Positions 29,372-37,777 of a stretch of 64,000 nt of DNA are shown here, piece by piece. The notes below the pieces were generated by a model. That model saw only the letters and a list, made by a program, of their open reading frames with translations. It had not been told where the DNA came from and made no database searches. Position 1 is the stretch's first letter. The number at the start of each line of letters is the position of its first letter. The position numbers and the translations under genes are program-made. This DNA is from Alphaproteobacteria bacterium HT1-32 (GTDB lineage Bacteria; Pseudomonadota; Alphaproteobacteria; Rhodospirillales; HT1-32), in NCBI GenBank assembly GCA_009649675.1, contig WJPL01000002.1, positions 1 to 64,000 of the forward strand, written 5' to 3'.

Positions 29372-30016
29372 TCAGTCAGTTGTCAGTGTTGCCGATGCTG
29401 CAAGGCCACGCCGGACGGCAGGGCGTTCGGCAATCCGGTCCAGCCAGATCCGGGTCGCCGGAAAATCCGGCAGGTTGTCGAACGGAAACCGGCGCATATA
29501 GATCGATTCCCGGCGCAACCATGTGAAACAGGCGATGTCGGCGATACTGTAGGCTGATCCCGCAAGATAGTCGTTCGTCGCAAGACGCTGGTCGAGAACT
29601 GTCATCAGCCGGATGACTTCCTGCCGAAACCAGACTTCGACCTGTGCTGTGCCGTCAGGTCCCGCATTCCGGCCCCACTGGCCAATAGCTGGTCCAAGAG
29701 CGCTGACCTGCCAGAACAGCCAGGACAGGATTGCTGCCTGTTCCGCCGGGCCCTTGATCGCGAGGGCTGTAGACCGGTTCGCCAGATAGTGCAGGATCGC
29801 GCCTGATTCAAACAGCTGAACCGGTCTTCCCGACTGGCAGCCGTGATCAACAATCGCCGGAATTTTCCCGTTCGGGAAGCGCTCCAGAAAGCTGCTGTCG
29901 CGTTGGTCTCCCTGTCGAATATTGACCGGGACAAGACGATATTTAAGACGACACTCTTCCAGACAAATGGTAACTTTCTGACCGTTGGGGGTGTCCCAGC
30001 TATAGACGTCGATCAT
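29372..30016 (-). CDS. Glutathione S-transferase (YfcG/Nu-class-like)
   Basis: 214 residues. The N-terminal thioredoxin-like domain begins MIDVYSWDTPNGQKVTICLEE, the TPNG.K pattern of Nu-class GSTs with disulfide-reductase activity. Glutathione-binding NGKIPAIVDH and LFESGAILHYLA follow. The C-terminal helical domain has YLAGSAYSIADIACFTWLRR, the GST N-capping box region. Probably cytosolic thiol redox or detoxification; the substrate cannot be told. It lies upstream of the rhodanese-ChrB gene in the same direction. Confidence 0.92.
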   Translation of the reverse strand: MIDVYSWDTPNGQKVTICLEECRLKYRLVPVNIRQGDQRDSSFLERFPNGKIPAIVDHGCQSGRPVQLFESGAILHYLANRSTALAIKGPAEQAAILSWLFWQVSALGPAIGQWGRNAGPDGTAQVEVWFRQEVIRLMTVLDQRLATNDYLAGSAYSIADIACFTWLRRESIYMRRFPFDNLPDFPATRIWLDRIAERPAVRRGLAASATLTTD

Positions 30017-30186
30017 TTCTGCATAGGCTTTCTCTATGGATGATCGGGCAGGTTACGAAAAATTGTGCTTCTCGACTAACCCTGTTGTTGGAAACAGGTA
30101 ACTTTCAGCGTTTCTCGTTTGGTGCGCTAGTTGAAAGCGCGTAATATTGAGTCGCTGGCTTACTTCGGGGTGTCATAAAAAGACTG

Positions 30187-31881
30187 ATGGAAACAATTGT
30201 TAATCTTCTGGGTGGCATAGCTCTGTTGCTATGGGGCGCCCGAATGGTGCGAACCGGGTTTAACCGAGCATTTGGTGCAACCCTGCGCCGCGGTCTCTCC
30301 ATGTCCTCCCGGAACCGGTTTACTGCATTTTTTGCCGGCCTTGGTGTGACCGCGGTTCTGCAGAGCAGTACGGCAACGGCGATTATCACGGCCAGTTTTG
30401 TCTCCCGGGGTATGCTGACCGTAATGGCGGGTCTGGCCATCATGCTGGGGGCCGATATTGGTACCACGGCTGTTGTTCAGGTCTTCTCGATGGATATCCG
30501 CTGGCTGTCACCGGCTCTGATCGCAGTTGGTGTTGCCGCTTTCCTCAGCAGTGATTCCAGCAAGCGGCGGGGGTTTGCCCGCACGGCCATCGGTCTCGGA
30601 CTGATGTTGCTGTCGCTGAAGCTGATTGTCGGGGTTTCGGCTCCGCTGCGCAGTTCAGAGATTTTCTCTGTCCTGATGCGTCCGCTGGCGGACGAGCCGA
30701 TGCTGGCCATTCTGGTGGCCGCCCTCGTGACGTGGCTTTCCCATTCCAGCGTGGCAATCATTCTGCTGGTCATGTCGCTGGCAGCGACACAGCTGCTCAG
30801 TCTGGAACTGGCCATGGCTATGGTTCTTGGCGCTAATCTGGGGAGCGGTATCATTGCCTTTGCAATGACCTTCGGCAGTGCGCCAGCCGGCCGGCGGATC
30901 ACGATCGGCAATTTGTTCATGCGGCTTGTCGGTGTTGCCGCCTTTGCCATGTTGCTGCCCTGGGTGCAGCCTTACCTGGCGCTGACGGCGGATGATCCGG
31001 CGCGAATGCTGGCGAACTTCCATACCGGATTCAACCTGGTCCTGGCGATGGTATTCCTGCCGCTGCTGCCTCTGGTTATCCGGCTGACGGAACTGATCTG
31101 TCCGGATGTGGTCGTAACCGATGACCCCGGTCAGCCACGTTACCTTGAACAGGGATCTCTGGACACGCCGGCGGTGGCATTGGCCAATGCGGCCCGTGAA
31201 ACCCTGCGTATGGGGGATATGGCCCGCTCCATGCTGTCGCGCAGTATGGAGGTTTTCGAGCGTGATGATGCGGTGCTGATGAAGGAGATCGAGAAGGAAG
31301 ACAATCTGGTCGATCAGCTTCACGAAGCCATCAAGCTCTATATCACCCGGCTGAGCCGGGAAGAACTGGACCGGGCAGAAAGCCGCCGCAGTGTTGAGGT
31401 TCTGTCCTTCACCACGAACCTGGAACATGTAGGTGATATCATCGACAAGAATCTAATGGAACTGGCGGGGAAGAAAATCCGGCGCAAGGCCAGTTTCTCA
31501 GCTGATGGTCTTGAAGAACTGCGCTCCTTCCATGACCGGGTGCTGACCAATATGGATACGGCGCTGAATGTGTTCATGACCGGGGATCTGAAAATGGCGC
31601 GGGACCTGCTGCGCGAGAAGACTTCCATTCGGGATCTGGAACTGTCTCTGATCGAGCAGCATTACACGCGGGTGACCCAGCGGCGCGCGGACTCACTTGA
31701 AACCAGTTCACTGCATCTTGATGTGCTGCGGGATCTGAAACGGATCAACAGTCACATTACGGCTGTGGCCTACCCGATTCTGGAGCAGGCCGGTGAACTG
31801 GCAGAAAGCCGCCTGAAAGCCGATAGCCTGGCGAAGGCCGTTCAGCCGCCACCATCGCCAATTGTTGCCCCGAAAGCATAA
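30187..31881 (+). CDS. Na/Pi cotransporter family protein with PhoU-like tail
   Basis: 564 residues. The membrane part (about 1-310) carries the two inverted QSS-type repeats of Na/Pi-II transporters: VLQSSTATAIITASF near residue 59, and a variant LSHSSVAIILLVMSL near residue 195. GADIGTT and GANLGSG glycine motifs accompany them. Residues about 340-540 form a charged helical PhoU-like domain (MLSRSMEVFERDDAVLMKEI, FTTNLEHVGDIIDKNLMEL). It predicts sodium-driven phosphate uptake, or efflux-type homeostasis as for YjbB. The gene ends 9 bases before hisE, so the two are probably cotranscribed. A small CCTGTT/AACAGG inverted repeat lies about 90 bp upstream (30081-30098). Confidence 0.93.
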   Translation: METIVNLLGGIALLLWGARMVRTGFNRAFGATLRRGLSMSSRNRFTAFFAGLGVTAVLQSSTATAIITASFVSRGMLTVMAGLAIMLGADIGTTAVVQVFSMDIRWLSPALIAVGVAAFLSSDSSKRRGFARTAIGLGLMLLSLKLIVGVSAPLRSSEIFSVLMRPLADEPMLAILVAALVTWLSHSSVAIILLVMSLAATQLLSLELAMAMVLGANLGSGIIAFAMTFGSAPAGRRITIGNLFMRLVGVAAFAMLLPWVQPYLALTADDPARMLANFHTGFNLVLAMVFLPLLPLVIRLTELICPDVVVTDDPGQPRYLEQGSLDTPAVALANAARETLRMGDMARSMLSRSMEVFERDDAVLMKEIEKEDNLVDQLHEAIKLYITRLSREELDRAESRRSVEVLSFTTNLEHVGDIIDKNLMELAGKKIRRKASFSADGLEELRSFHDRVLTNMDTALNVFMTGDLKMARDLLREKTSIRDLELSLIEQHYTRVTQRRADSLETSSLHLDVLRDLKRINSHITAVAYPILEQAGELAESRLKADSLAKAVQPPPSPIVAPKA

Positions 31882-31890
31882 TGAGTTCCC

Positions 31891-32217
31891 ATGTCTGAGC
31901 CTATCAATCGTCTCTATAATACGGTCGTGGTTGCACGCGGCGAAACGCCGCCCGAAAGCCGGACGGCCAAGCTGTTCCGGGACGGCCGGATCAAGATTGC
32001 CAAGAAGGTCGCAGAAGAGGCGGTCGAGGTCTCGCTTGAATGCGTAACGGGGCAGCGCGACAAGGTGATTCATGAATCCGTCGATCTGATCTACAACCTC
32101 ACGGTGCTCTGGGCCGAGATGGGGATTTCGCCCTCGGAAATCTGGCATGAGATGGAAGAGCGTGAGGCCGCTTTTGGCATCGCCGGAAAATTACCAAAAG
32201 ACAGTTCAAACGGATGA
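31891..32217 (+). CDS. hisE: Phosphoribosyl-ATP diphosphatase
   Basis: 108 residues, the standard length of stand-alone HisE. The MazG-like metal-binding pattern is clear: KKVAEEAVEVSLE, then HESVDLIYNLTVLWAEMG. It hydrolyses phosphoribosyl-ATP to phosphoribosyl-AMP, the second step of histidine biosynthesis. In many alphaproteobacteria hisE is at the end of the his operon. Here it sits between a Na/Pi transporter and a HAD phosphatase, with a 4-base overlap (ATGA) to the latter. A related nucleotide pyrophosphohydrolase role is a less likely alternative. Confidence 0.9.
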   Translation: MSEPINRLYNTVVVARGETPPESRTAKLFRDGRIKIAKKVAEEAVEVSLECVTGQRDKVIHESVDLIYNLTVLWAEMGISPSEIWHEMEEREAAFGIAGKLPKDSSNG

Positions 32218-33038
32218 CGGCTTCGGGCATGTTGACTGAGGGACGAATGCGTCCGCTTGCCGAATGGGCGGATGCGGGGTCAGGGCTGCGTGGCGTTTTC
32301 ACGGATATTGACGACACGCTGACGCTTTCGGGCCGGGTTCCCGGACGGGTTTTCGCGGCAATGGAACGTCTGCAACAGGCGGGCCTGCTGGTGATCCCGG
32401 TAACCGGACGGCCGGCTGGCTGGTGCGACATGATCGCGCGGACATGGCCTGTCGATGCGGTGGTTGGTGAGAACGGGGCGCTGGCATATCGCTATGATGC
32501 CGCAGCCCGGAAGATGCAGCGGCTGTATGCGGATGACCCGGACCAACGTGACCTTAATCGCAAGCGCCTGGCCGAACTGGCTCCGGTTATTCTGGCGGCT
32601 GTTCCCGATGCCCGGATTGCAGCAGATCAGGCTTTTCGCGAAACCGATCTCGCGGTCGATTTTGCCGAAGATACAGGCCCGCTGTCTGACGGTGAAATTC
32701 AGCAGATTGTCGAGGCGTTCGAGGCGGCAGGTGCTGTTGCCAAGGTCAGCTCAATACATGTGAATGGCTGGTTCGGCAGTTATGACAAGCTGGCCATGAC
32801 CCGGCGGTTGATGGCCGAGATATTTGGTCAGTCAGAACAGCAACTGAAGTCCGGCTTCACCTTTTCCGGCGATTCACCCAACGACGCACCGATGTTCGGA
32901 TTTTTCGATCAGTCGGTCGGGGTTGCCAATCTCGTCCCCTTCGCAAGTCGTTGTGAAGCGCTGCCGACATGGATTACCGCCGGGGAAGGTGGTGACGGAT
33001 TTGTTGAACTGGTGGATCATCTGCTTGCGGTCAGATGA
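32214..33038 (+). CDS. HAD-IIB family phosphatase
   Basis: 274 residues. HAD motif I is GVFTDIDDTLTLSGR and motif II lies in VIPVTGRPAGW. Motif IV is FSGDSPNDAPMFGFFD, the GDxxND form typical of Cof-type HAD-IIB enzymes, and a C2B cap lies between. It resembles sugar-phosphate phosphatases (sucrose- or mannosylglycerate-phosphate phosphatase-like), but the substrate cannot be assigned. The start overlaps hisE by 4 bases. The 3' end overlaps the convergent permease gene by 8 bases. Confidence 0.87.
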   Translation: MTASGMLTEGRMRPLAEWADAGSGLRGVFTDIDDTLTLSGRVPGRVFAAMERLQQAGLLVIPVTGRPAGWCDMIARTWPVDAVVGENGALAYRYDAAARKMQRLYADDPDQRDLNRKRLAELAPVILAAVPDARIAADQAFRETDLAVDFAEDTGPLSDGEIQQIVEAFEAAGAVAKVSSIHVNGWFGSYDKLAMTRRLMAEIFGQSEQQLKSGFTFSGDSPNDAPMFGFFDQSVGVANLVPFASRCEALPTWITAGEGGDGFVELVDHLLAVR

Positions 33039-33849
33039 TTGCGTGGCGAACTTTCGCTGAAACCCATTCGCTGACAATCACTGTCACAATGATTGCGATC
33101 AGAATCAGGCATACCCGAGACCAGGCCAGTTCATTGATCGAAGCCGAGAGCTGAAGGCCGATCCCGCCTGCACCGACCAGCCCGAGAACGGTTGATTCCC
33201 GGATATTGATGTCCCAGCGGAAGACCGAGATACCTGCAAAAGCCGGCATGATCTGCGGCACGATACCGTAGGACAGAACCTGTGCCCCGGAGGCTCCGGT
33301 CGCACTGATTGCCTCGGTCTGGCTGGGATCGATTTCCTCGATGGCTTCGTATAGCAGCTTGGCGCAGAAACCGATGGAACGCAGGCCAATCGCGATAATG
33401 CCGGCGAACACGCCGGGGCCGAGAATCGTCACCAGCATCAGCGCCCAGATCAGCGAGTTGATGGAGCGGGATGCGACGATAATGAACAGGGCCACAGGCC
33501 GTACGAATACCGCACTGGGGGTGGTGTTGCGGGCCGCGCAGAAGGCAATCGGCACAGCGAGGATCAGCGCCATCAGCGTGCCGAGCGTGGCAATGTTGAT
33601 GGTATCCCAGAGCGGTTTCCAGATTACCGAGGCATATTCCCAGCTTGGCGGGAACATCCGCGAGCCAAGGTCTGCCGCCTGCGTCGGTGCGTCAGAGACA
33701 AAGAACCAGATCGTTTTGTCGGAAATCAGCTGCCAGCAGAAGACAAAGAGGGCGACCCCGACAAGCCAGGCCCCCCAGATCATCAGTTGCAGTTTCGTTG
33801 TCCGGCGCTGCCAGAGTTTTGTGCCTGCGTCGCGGGTTGTTACTGGCAT
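33031..33849 (-). CDS. phnE: Phosphonate-type ABC transporter permease (second PhnE)
   Basis: About 272 residues, with six predicted membrane helices and the EAA loop of PhnE permeases (EAIEEIDPSQTEAISATGA). Conserved RSINSLIWALMLV and RWDINIRESTVLGLVGAGGI segments are present. The start at 33849 lies one base after the stop of the preceding permease, indicating translational coupling; an ATG 14 codons upstream would overlap it. It forms a heterodimeric channel with the first permease. The substrate could be a phosphonate, phosphite or another phosphorus compound. Confidence 0.93.
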   Translation of the reverse strand: MPVTTRDAGTKLWQRRTTKLQLMIWGAWLVGVALFVFCWQLISDKTIWFFVSDAPTQAADLGSRMFPPSWEYASVIWKPLWDTINIATLGTLMALILAVPIAFCAARNTTPSAVFVRPVALFIIVASRSINSLIWALMLVTILGPGVFAGIIAIGLRSIGFCAKLLYEAIEEIDPSQTEAISATGASGAQVLSYGIVPQIMPAFAGISVFRWDINIRESTVLGLVGAGGIGLQLSASINELAWSRVCLILIAIIVTVIVSEWVSAKVRHAII

Positions 33850-33850
33850 G

Positions 33851-34654
33851 TTACTGCACCCATTTTCGGACATAGCCGGATGTATATTCAACGAACATGA
33901 CGATACCGATGATGATCAGCAGGATCGCCGCCGCAGAATCGAATTCATAGCGGTCGAAAGCCGTGTTGAGCGTGGCGCCGATTCCGCCACCACCAACAAT
34001 ACCGACCACGGCTGATTCCCGGAAGTTGATGTCAAAGCGGTAAAGGCCCAGACCAATCATGCGCGGCATGACCTGTGGCTGTACCGAATAGTTCAGCCAC
34101 TGGAACCAGCTGGCGCCGGTAGCTTTAACGGCTTCAGCCTGACCGATATCCATATCTTCGATATCTTCGGCCAGCAGCTTGCCGTAGAAACCGACGGTTG
34201 CCACAGACAGGGTAACGAACCCTGCAAAGGGGCCGAAACCGAACAGTTTGACGAAGAAAATAGCCAGAATGACTTCCTGAAAACTGCGCGAGACAGCAAG
34301 GATCGACCGGCAAAACAGGTAAACAGGCCGGGGTGCCAGGTTACGGGCAGCGCCCAGCCCGACCGGAATGGAAATCAGGATACCTACGGCCGTGGATGTC
34401 ACAGTCATCCAGAGGCTCTCATATATACCATCGGCAATGGCGTCCCAGCGCGAGGTGAAATCAGGCGGGAAGAACGCCCCCATAAAGGCCTGGGCGCGCG
34501 GTAATCCTTCAATCACCCGGGTCCAGTTGATTTCCAGCGTCCCGAAGGCAAGCGCCAGATAGATTGCCGCGCCAAGGCCGAGAAACCAGCGCAGGCGGAG
34601 GCTCTGGATCATCGGTGGCTTTGACCATTTCCGATGTATTGTGGTTGCCGTCAT
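33851..34654 (-). CDS. phnE: Phosphonate-type ABC transporter permease (first PhnE)
   Basis: 267 residues with the same PhnE pattern as its neighbour: ISRSF-type region (AVSRSFQEVILAIFFVKLFG), EAA-like DIEDMDIGQAEAVKATGA, and YRFDINFRESAVVGIVGGGG. The N-terminus is cytoplasmic and basic (HRKWSKPP), then a membrane anchor. It begins 14 bases after the ATPase gene stops. Two permeases plus one ATPase and one binding protein make a complete PhnDCEE-type importer. Confidence 0.93.
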   Translation of the reverse strand: MTATTIHRKWSKPPMIQSLRLRWFLGLGAAIYLALAFGTLEINWTRVIEGLPRAQAFMGAFFPPDFTSRWDAIADGIYESLWMTVTSTAVGILISIPVGLGAARNLAPRPVYLFCRSILAVSRSFQEVILAIFFVKLFGFGPFAGFVTLSVATVGFYGKLLAEDIEDMDIGQAEAVKATGASWFQWLNYSVQPQVMPRMIGLGLYRFDINFRESAVVGIVGGGGIGATLNTAFDRYEFDSAAAILLIIIGIVMFVEYTSGYVRKWVQ

Positions 34655-34668
34655 GTCAGATCACCCCG

Positions 34669-35526
34669 TCAGCCGGCTTCGCCAGCGAGACGCTCGCGGT
34701 CGATGACCGGTGTGCGCGGCGCGGGGGGAGCAGAGTCGTCATCAAGGCTGTCTTCTTCATCCTCGACCTTGCGGATCGTGGCTTCCCAGTCTTCTTCGCC
34801 ATAGATCTGGGTCAGAACATCACCGGTCAGGCCATCTGGCGGGCCGTCATAGACGATCTCGCCGAGTTGCAGACCGACGATGCGTTCAGAGAACATCTGC
34901 GCCAGCATGACATCATGAATGTTGATGATTGCAGCCAGTCCGCGTTCTTTGCAGAGCTCATTGATGAGCCGCATGATCTGACGAGAGGTTTTCGGGTCGA
35001 GTGAAGCCGTCGGTTCATCGACCAGCAGCAGGTCGGGATTCTGGATCAGGGCGCGGCAGATACCGACCCGCTGGCGTTGTCCGCCGGACAGTTCGTCAGC
35101 GCGCTTGTCGACCATATGGTCGAGGCCAACCCGTTCCAGAAGCCGGAATGCTTCATCAATATCGCTTTGGGGGAATTTACGGAACCAGCTGCGCCAGAAA
35201 CCGACATAACCGAGACGTCCGGAAAGAACGTTCTCCATCACCGTCAGGCGCTCCACCAGGGCGTATTCCTGAAAGATCATGCCCATCCGGCGACGGGCAC
35301 GTCGTAACGCTCCCTGACCAAGTGAGGTGAGTTCTATGTCACCGAGAAAAATTTTCCCGGAGGTCGGATCAACCAGCCGGTTTACACAGCGGATCAGGGT
35401 CGATTTACCGGCCCCTGACGGGCCGATCAGTGCCATTACCTGACCGTCAGGAACCTCAAGAGAGACATTCTTCAGGGCACGGTCGCCGGTTCGATACTGT
35501 TTTACGAGGTCGATGAGTTTCAACAT
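34669..35526 (-). CDS. phnC: Phosphonate-type ABC transporter ATP-binding protein
   Basis: 285 residues. Walker [11 protein letters not shown]-loop [19 protein letters not shown], signature [15 protein letters not shown], Walker [13 protein letters not shown], and the His switch (NIHD). PhnC-specific features include [17 protein letters not shown]. There is an unusual acidic/proline-rich C-terminal extension of about 30 residues ([20 protein letters not shown]) beyond the ordinary PhnC end. It would energise uptake at the inner-membrane face. Confidence 0.94.
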   Translation of the reverse strand: MLKLIDLVKQYRTGDRALKNVSLEVPDGQVMALIGPSGAGKSTLIRCVNRLVDPTSGKIFLGDIELTSLGQGALRRARRRMGMIFQEYALVERLTVMENVLSGRLGYVGFWRSWFRKFPQSDIDEAFRLLERVGLDHMVDKRADELSGGQRQRVGICRALIQNPDLLLVDEPTASLDPKTSRQIMRLINELCKERGLAAIINIHDVMLAQMFSERIVGLQLGEIVYDGPPDGLTGDVLTQIYGEEDWEATIRKVEDEEDSLDDDSAPPAPRTPVIDRERLAGEAG

Positions 35527-35562
35527 CGGATTGTCCTGCCGCTGCCGGTTTCAGAAATGGAA

Positions 35563-35598
35563 GCTGCCGGGCCTGACCGTCAGGCCGGACCCGGCAGC
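35563..35598 (-). promoter_or_regulatory. Intercistronic hairpin between phnD and phnC
   Basis: GCTGCCGGG (35563-35571) pairs perfectly with CCCGGCAGC (35590-35598). Inside it, CCTGA/TCAGG forms a second stem around a CCG loop. The structure starts 16 bases after the phnD stop and is not followed by a T-run. Such elements often protect binding-protein mRNA or partly attenuate transcription, giving more binding protein than permease. Confidence 0.7.
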
Positions 35599-35614
35599 AG
35601 CCGAAGCTAAGTAC

Positions 35615-36592
35615 TTATTTGCAGGAATAAGTCACGCCATTCGCTGCATCAATCTTGCGAATGACATCCCAGTTGAACTTGTGGCTGATCGAGACGAAGG
35701 AACCTTCAGCCTTGAATTCCTTCTGCAGATCGCTGCCTTCCCACTGGAAGGTAAAGAATGCCTGCTTGATCTTCGCCGCCAGTTCCGGGTGCAGATTGTG
35801 GGCAAGGCCATAACCTGTGGTCGGGAAAGTCTGGGATTTGTAGATCGAGCGGATCTTCGCAGGATCGACAACCTTGCGGTCGATCATCCGTTTCATCACC
35901 GAGTTGGCGACAGCAGCGGCGTCATAATCCTTGTTGGCAACGCCAAGCACGGAGTTGTCATGCTTGCCGGAGAAGGCAGTTTTGAAATCGGTATCGGCAA
36001 TCAGGCCGAATTCTGATTTCAGGATCGCCGAAGGTGCCTTGAAGCCGGAGTTCGATGTCGGCGCGGTGAAGGCAAGCGTTCTGCCTTTCAGGTCAGCTGC
36101 TGACTGGATCGGGCTGTCAGCCGGAACGATGATTTCCATTTCGTAGCCGAAGCTGCCGTCTTTTGCGGCCATCATGCCGAAAGGCACAAAACCGGCGCAG
36201 GCAACGGCGATCGGGTTGGAACCCGTGTTTACACCGGCAATATGCAGACGACCTGAACGCAGAGCCTCAAGCTGGGCGGCGTTCGACTGGACCGGGAAGA
36301 ACAGAACCTTCTTGCCGGTGGTTTCTTCCATATGCTGAATAAAACCATCCCAGACTTTCTGATACACAGCCGGGTCTTCAACCGGTGTGTAGGAGAAGAT
36401 CAGGGTGTCCGGATTGACCCAGTCTTTTGAATCGAGCGGCAGATCCGCCGTAAGATCGCGATCTCTGTCGCAATAACGGCTGTCGAGGAAGCTGCGGTTG
36501 CACTCTTCCTGTGCCTGTGCAGTGGTGGCAAAACCACTGAATGCAAGCGCTGCGGTTGCAACGGCAAATGTAGTAGCAGCAAAAAACTTCAT
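35615..36592 (-). CDS. phnD: Phosphonate-type ABC transporter substrate-binding protein
   Basis: 325 residues with a clear Sec signal peptide (cleavage likely after TTAQA, residue 27). The mature part is PhnD-like: LIFSYTPVEDPAVYQKVWDGF, VQSNAAQLEALRSGRLHIAGVNTG, FTAPTSNSGFKAPSAIL and FSGKHDNSVLGVANKDYDAAAVAN. Two extra cysteines near the mature N-terminus (residues 31 and 40) may form a disulfide. GGGAG-type ribosome site at good spacing. It is the first gene of the importer operon. The actual ligand is not determined by sequence. Confidence 0.94.
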   Translation of the reverse strand: MKFFAATTFAVATAALAFSGFATTAQAQEECNRSFLDSRYCDRDRDLTADLPLDSKDWVNPDTLIFSYTPVEDPAVYQKVWDGFIQHMEETTGKKVLFFPVQSNAAQLEALRSGRLHIAGVNTGSNPIAVACAGFVPFGMMAAKDGSFGYEMEIIVPADSPIQSAADLKGRTLAFTAPTSNSGFKAPSAILKSEFGLIADTDFKTAFSGKHDNSVLGVANKDYDAAAVANSVMKRMIDRKVVDPAKIRSIYKSQTFPTTGYGLAHNLHPELAAKIKQAFFTFQWEGSDLQKEFKAEGSFVSISHKFNWDVIRKIDAANGVTYSCK

Positions 36593-36728
36593 CTCTGTGA
36601 ACTCCCTAGTGTGTGGTTTGCCTGACCTAAAGCATTTTTATTTCATTATTGTTACATTTGCAGCGTCTCACAGGGAATAATGGCCTGCAACGGGATTCTT
36701 GACCGGGAAAGTCCGAATTCCCCCGATG

Positions 36729-37697
36729 TCAGAACCAGCGACGCCATCTCAGAATAAAGATTTCGAGAATGGCTCCGACAATCAGTACCAGGCAGACAAT
36801 CAGGAAGGCTGTCGAACTTTCTGTGCCGGGAATGCCGCCGACATTGATACCGAGCAGTCCGGTGAAAAACGAGAGTGGAATAAAGATCACGCTGATGATC
36901 GCCAGAACATACATATTCCGGTTCAGCCGTTCTGATATGGCATTCGATATTTCATCACGAATCACCCCGGTCTTGTCCCGCAGGCTGTCGAGGTCTTCGA
37001 CATAGCGGGTAATGGCGTCGAGAGCTTCGCGTGCACGAATGCGCTGGCGTTCTGCGAACCAGGTAACCTCTGTCACCGACAGATGTGAAAGTGCCACCTG
37101 CTGGGGGGCGATGAACCGGCGCAGGGCAATGATCTGCCGACGGGTTTCGGACAGCTCGGCCCGGCTTTCCTGACCGCTTTCGGCGACGGCGGATTCTTCC
37201 AGTCCGTCCAGCCGGTCATGCATTCCCAGAATGACCGGTGCCATGCGTTCGGACAGGGCAAGCGCCAGGTCGGTCACCAGTTCAGAGGTGTTCCTGGGGC
37301 CCGAACCACGCTTCAGGCGCTGCCGGATATCGTCAACGGACATCAGCTTCGCCTTGCGGAGCGAGATGATCAGATGTCCCGTCACCCACATGCGGACAGA
37401 CAGCATATCTTCCGGATTTGCGCCGGGATTGAGATTGACGCCGCGCAGGTTGATCAGCAGTCCGTCATCATAGGTTTCGCATCTCGGACGGGTGTCGGTG
37501 GCCAGCAGGGCATTGGCAATCACAGGTTCGACGCCAAGCATGTCTTTCAGAACCTTGTCGACACCGCTGACTGTCCGGTCAAGATGCAGCCAGACAATCT
37601 GATCAGGCTCGGCTATGGCGGCAGCGACGTCATCTCCGACCCAGACAGCGCCGCCATGGCCATCAAGTCGCCATGCGTCAATAAGTCCGTCAACCAT
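36729..37697 (-). CDS. zntB: CorA-family zinc transporter, ZntB-like
   Basis: About 322 residues. A large cytoplasmic alpha/beta and coiled-coil N-terminal part (WLHLDRT; RPRCETYDDGLLINLRGVNLNP; SELVTDLALALSERMAPVI) is followed by two C-terminal helices. These are linked by the selectivity loop LLGINVGGIPG, a GIN variant of the CorA GMN motif as in ZntB. It is predicted to import zinc with protons as a pentamer. The start at 37697 has GGGG upstream; ATG 37730 would add 11 residues but has no ribosome site. Confidence 0.9.
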   Translation of the reverse strand: MVDGLIDAWRLDGHGGAVWVGDDVAAAIAEPDQIVWLHLDRTVSGVDKVLKDMLGVEPVIANALLATDTRPRCETYDDGLLINLRGVNLNPGANPEDMLSVRMWVTGHLIISLRKAKLMSVDDIRQRLKRGSGPRNTSELVTDLALALSERMAPVILGMHDRLDGLEESAVAESGQESRAELSETRRQIIALRRFIAPQQVALSHLSVTEVTWFAERQRIRAREALDAITRYVEDLDSLRDKTGVIRDEISNAISERLNRNMYVLAIISVIFIPLSFFTGLLGINVGGIPGTESSTAFLIVCLVLIVGAILEIFILRWRRWF

Positions 37698-37777
37698 TAC
37701 AGTACCCCGTGCTGAGTTCCCCAACTCCATAGCGGGCTGCTGTCTGATTGAAAAGGCCCGCAGGGTGGGCTTCGGCG

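Noticed and set aside
36593-36728. Pho box upstream of phnD
   Set aside because: Only partial half-site resemblance (CTGTGAG, TGTAACA) without a correctly spaced second repeat; not enough to call.
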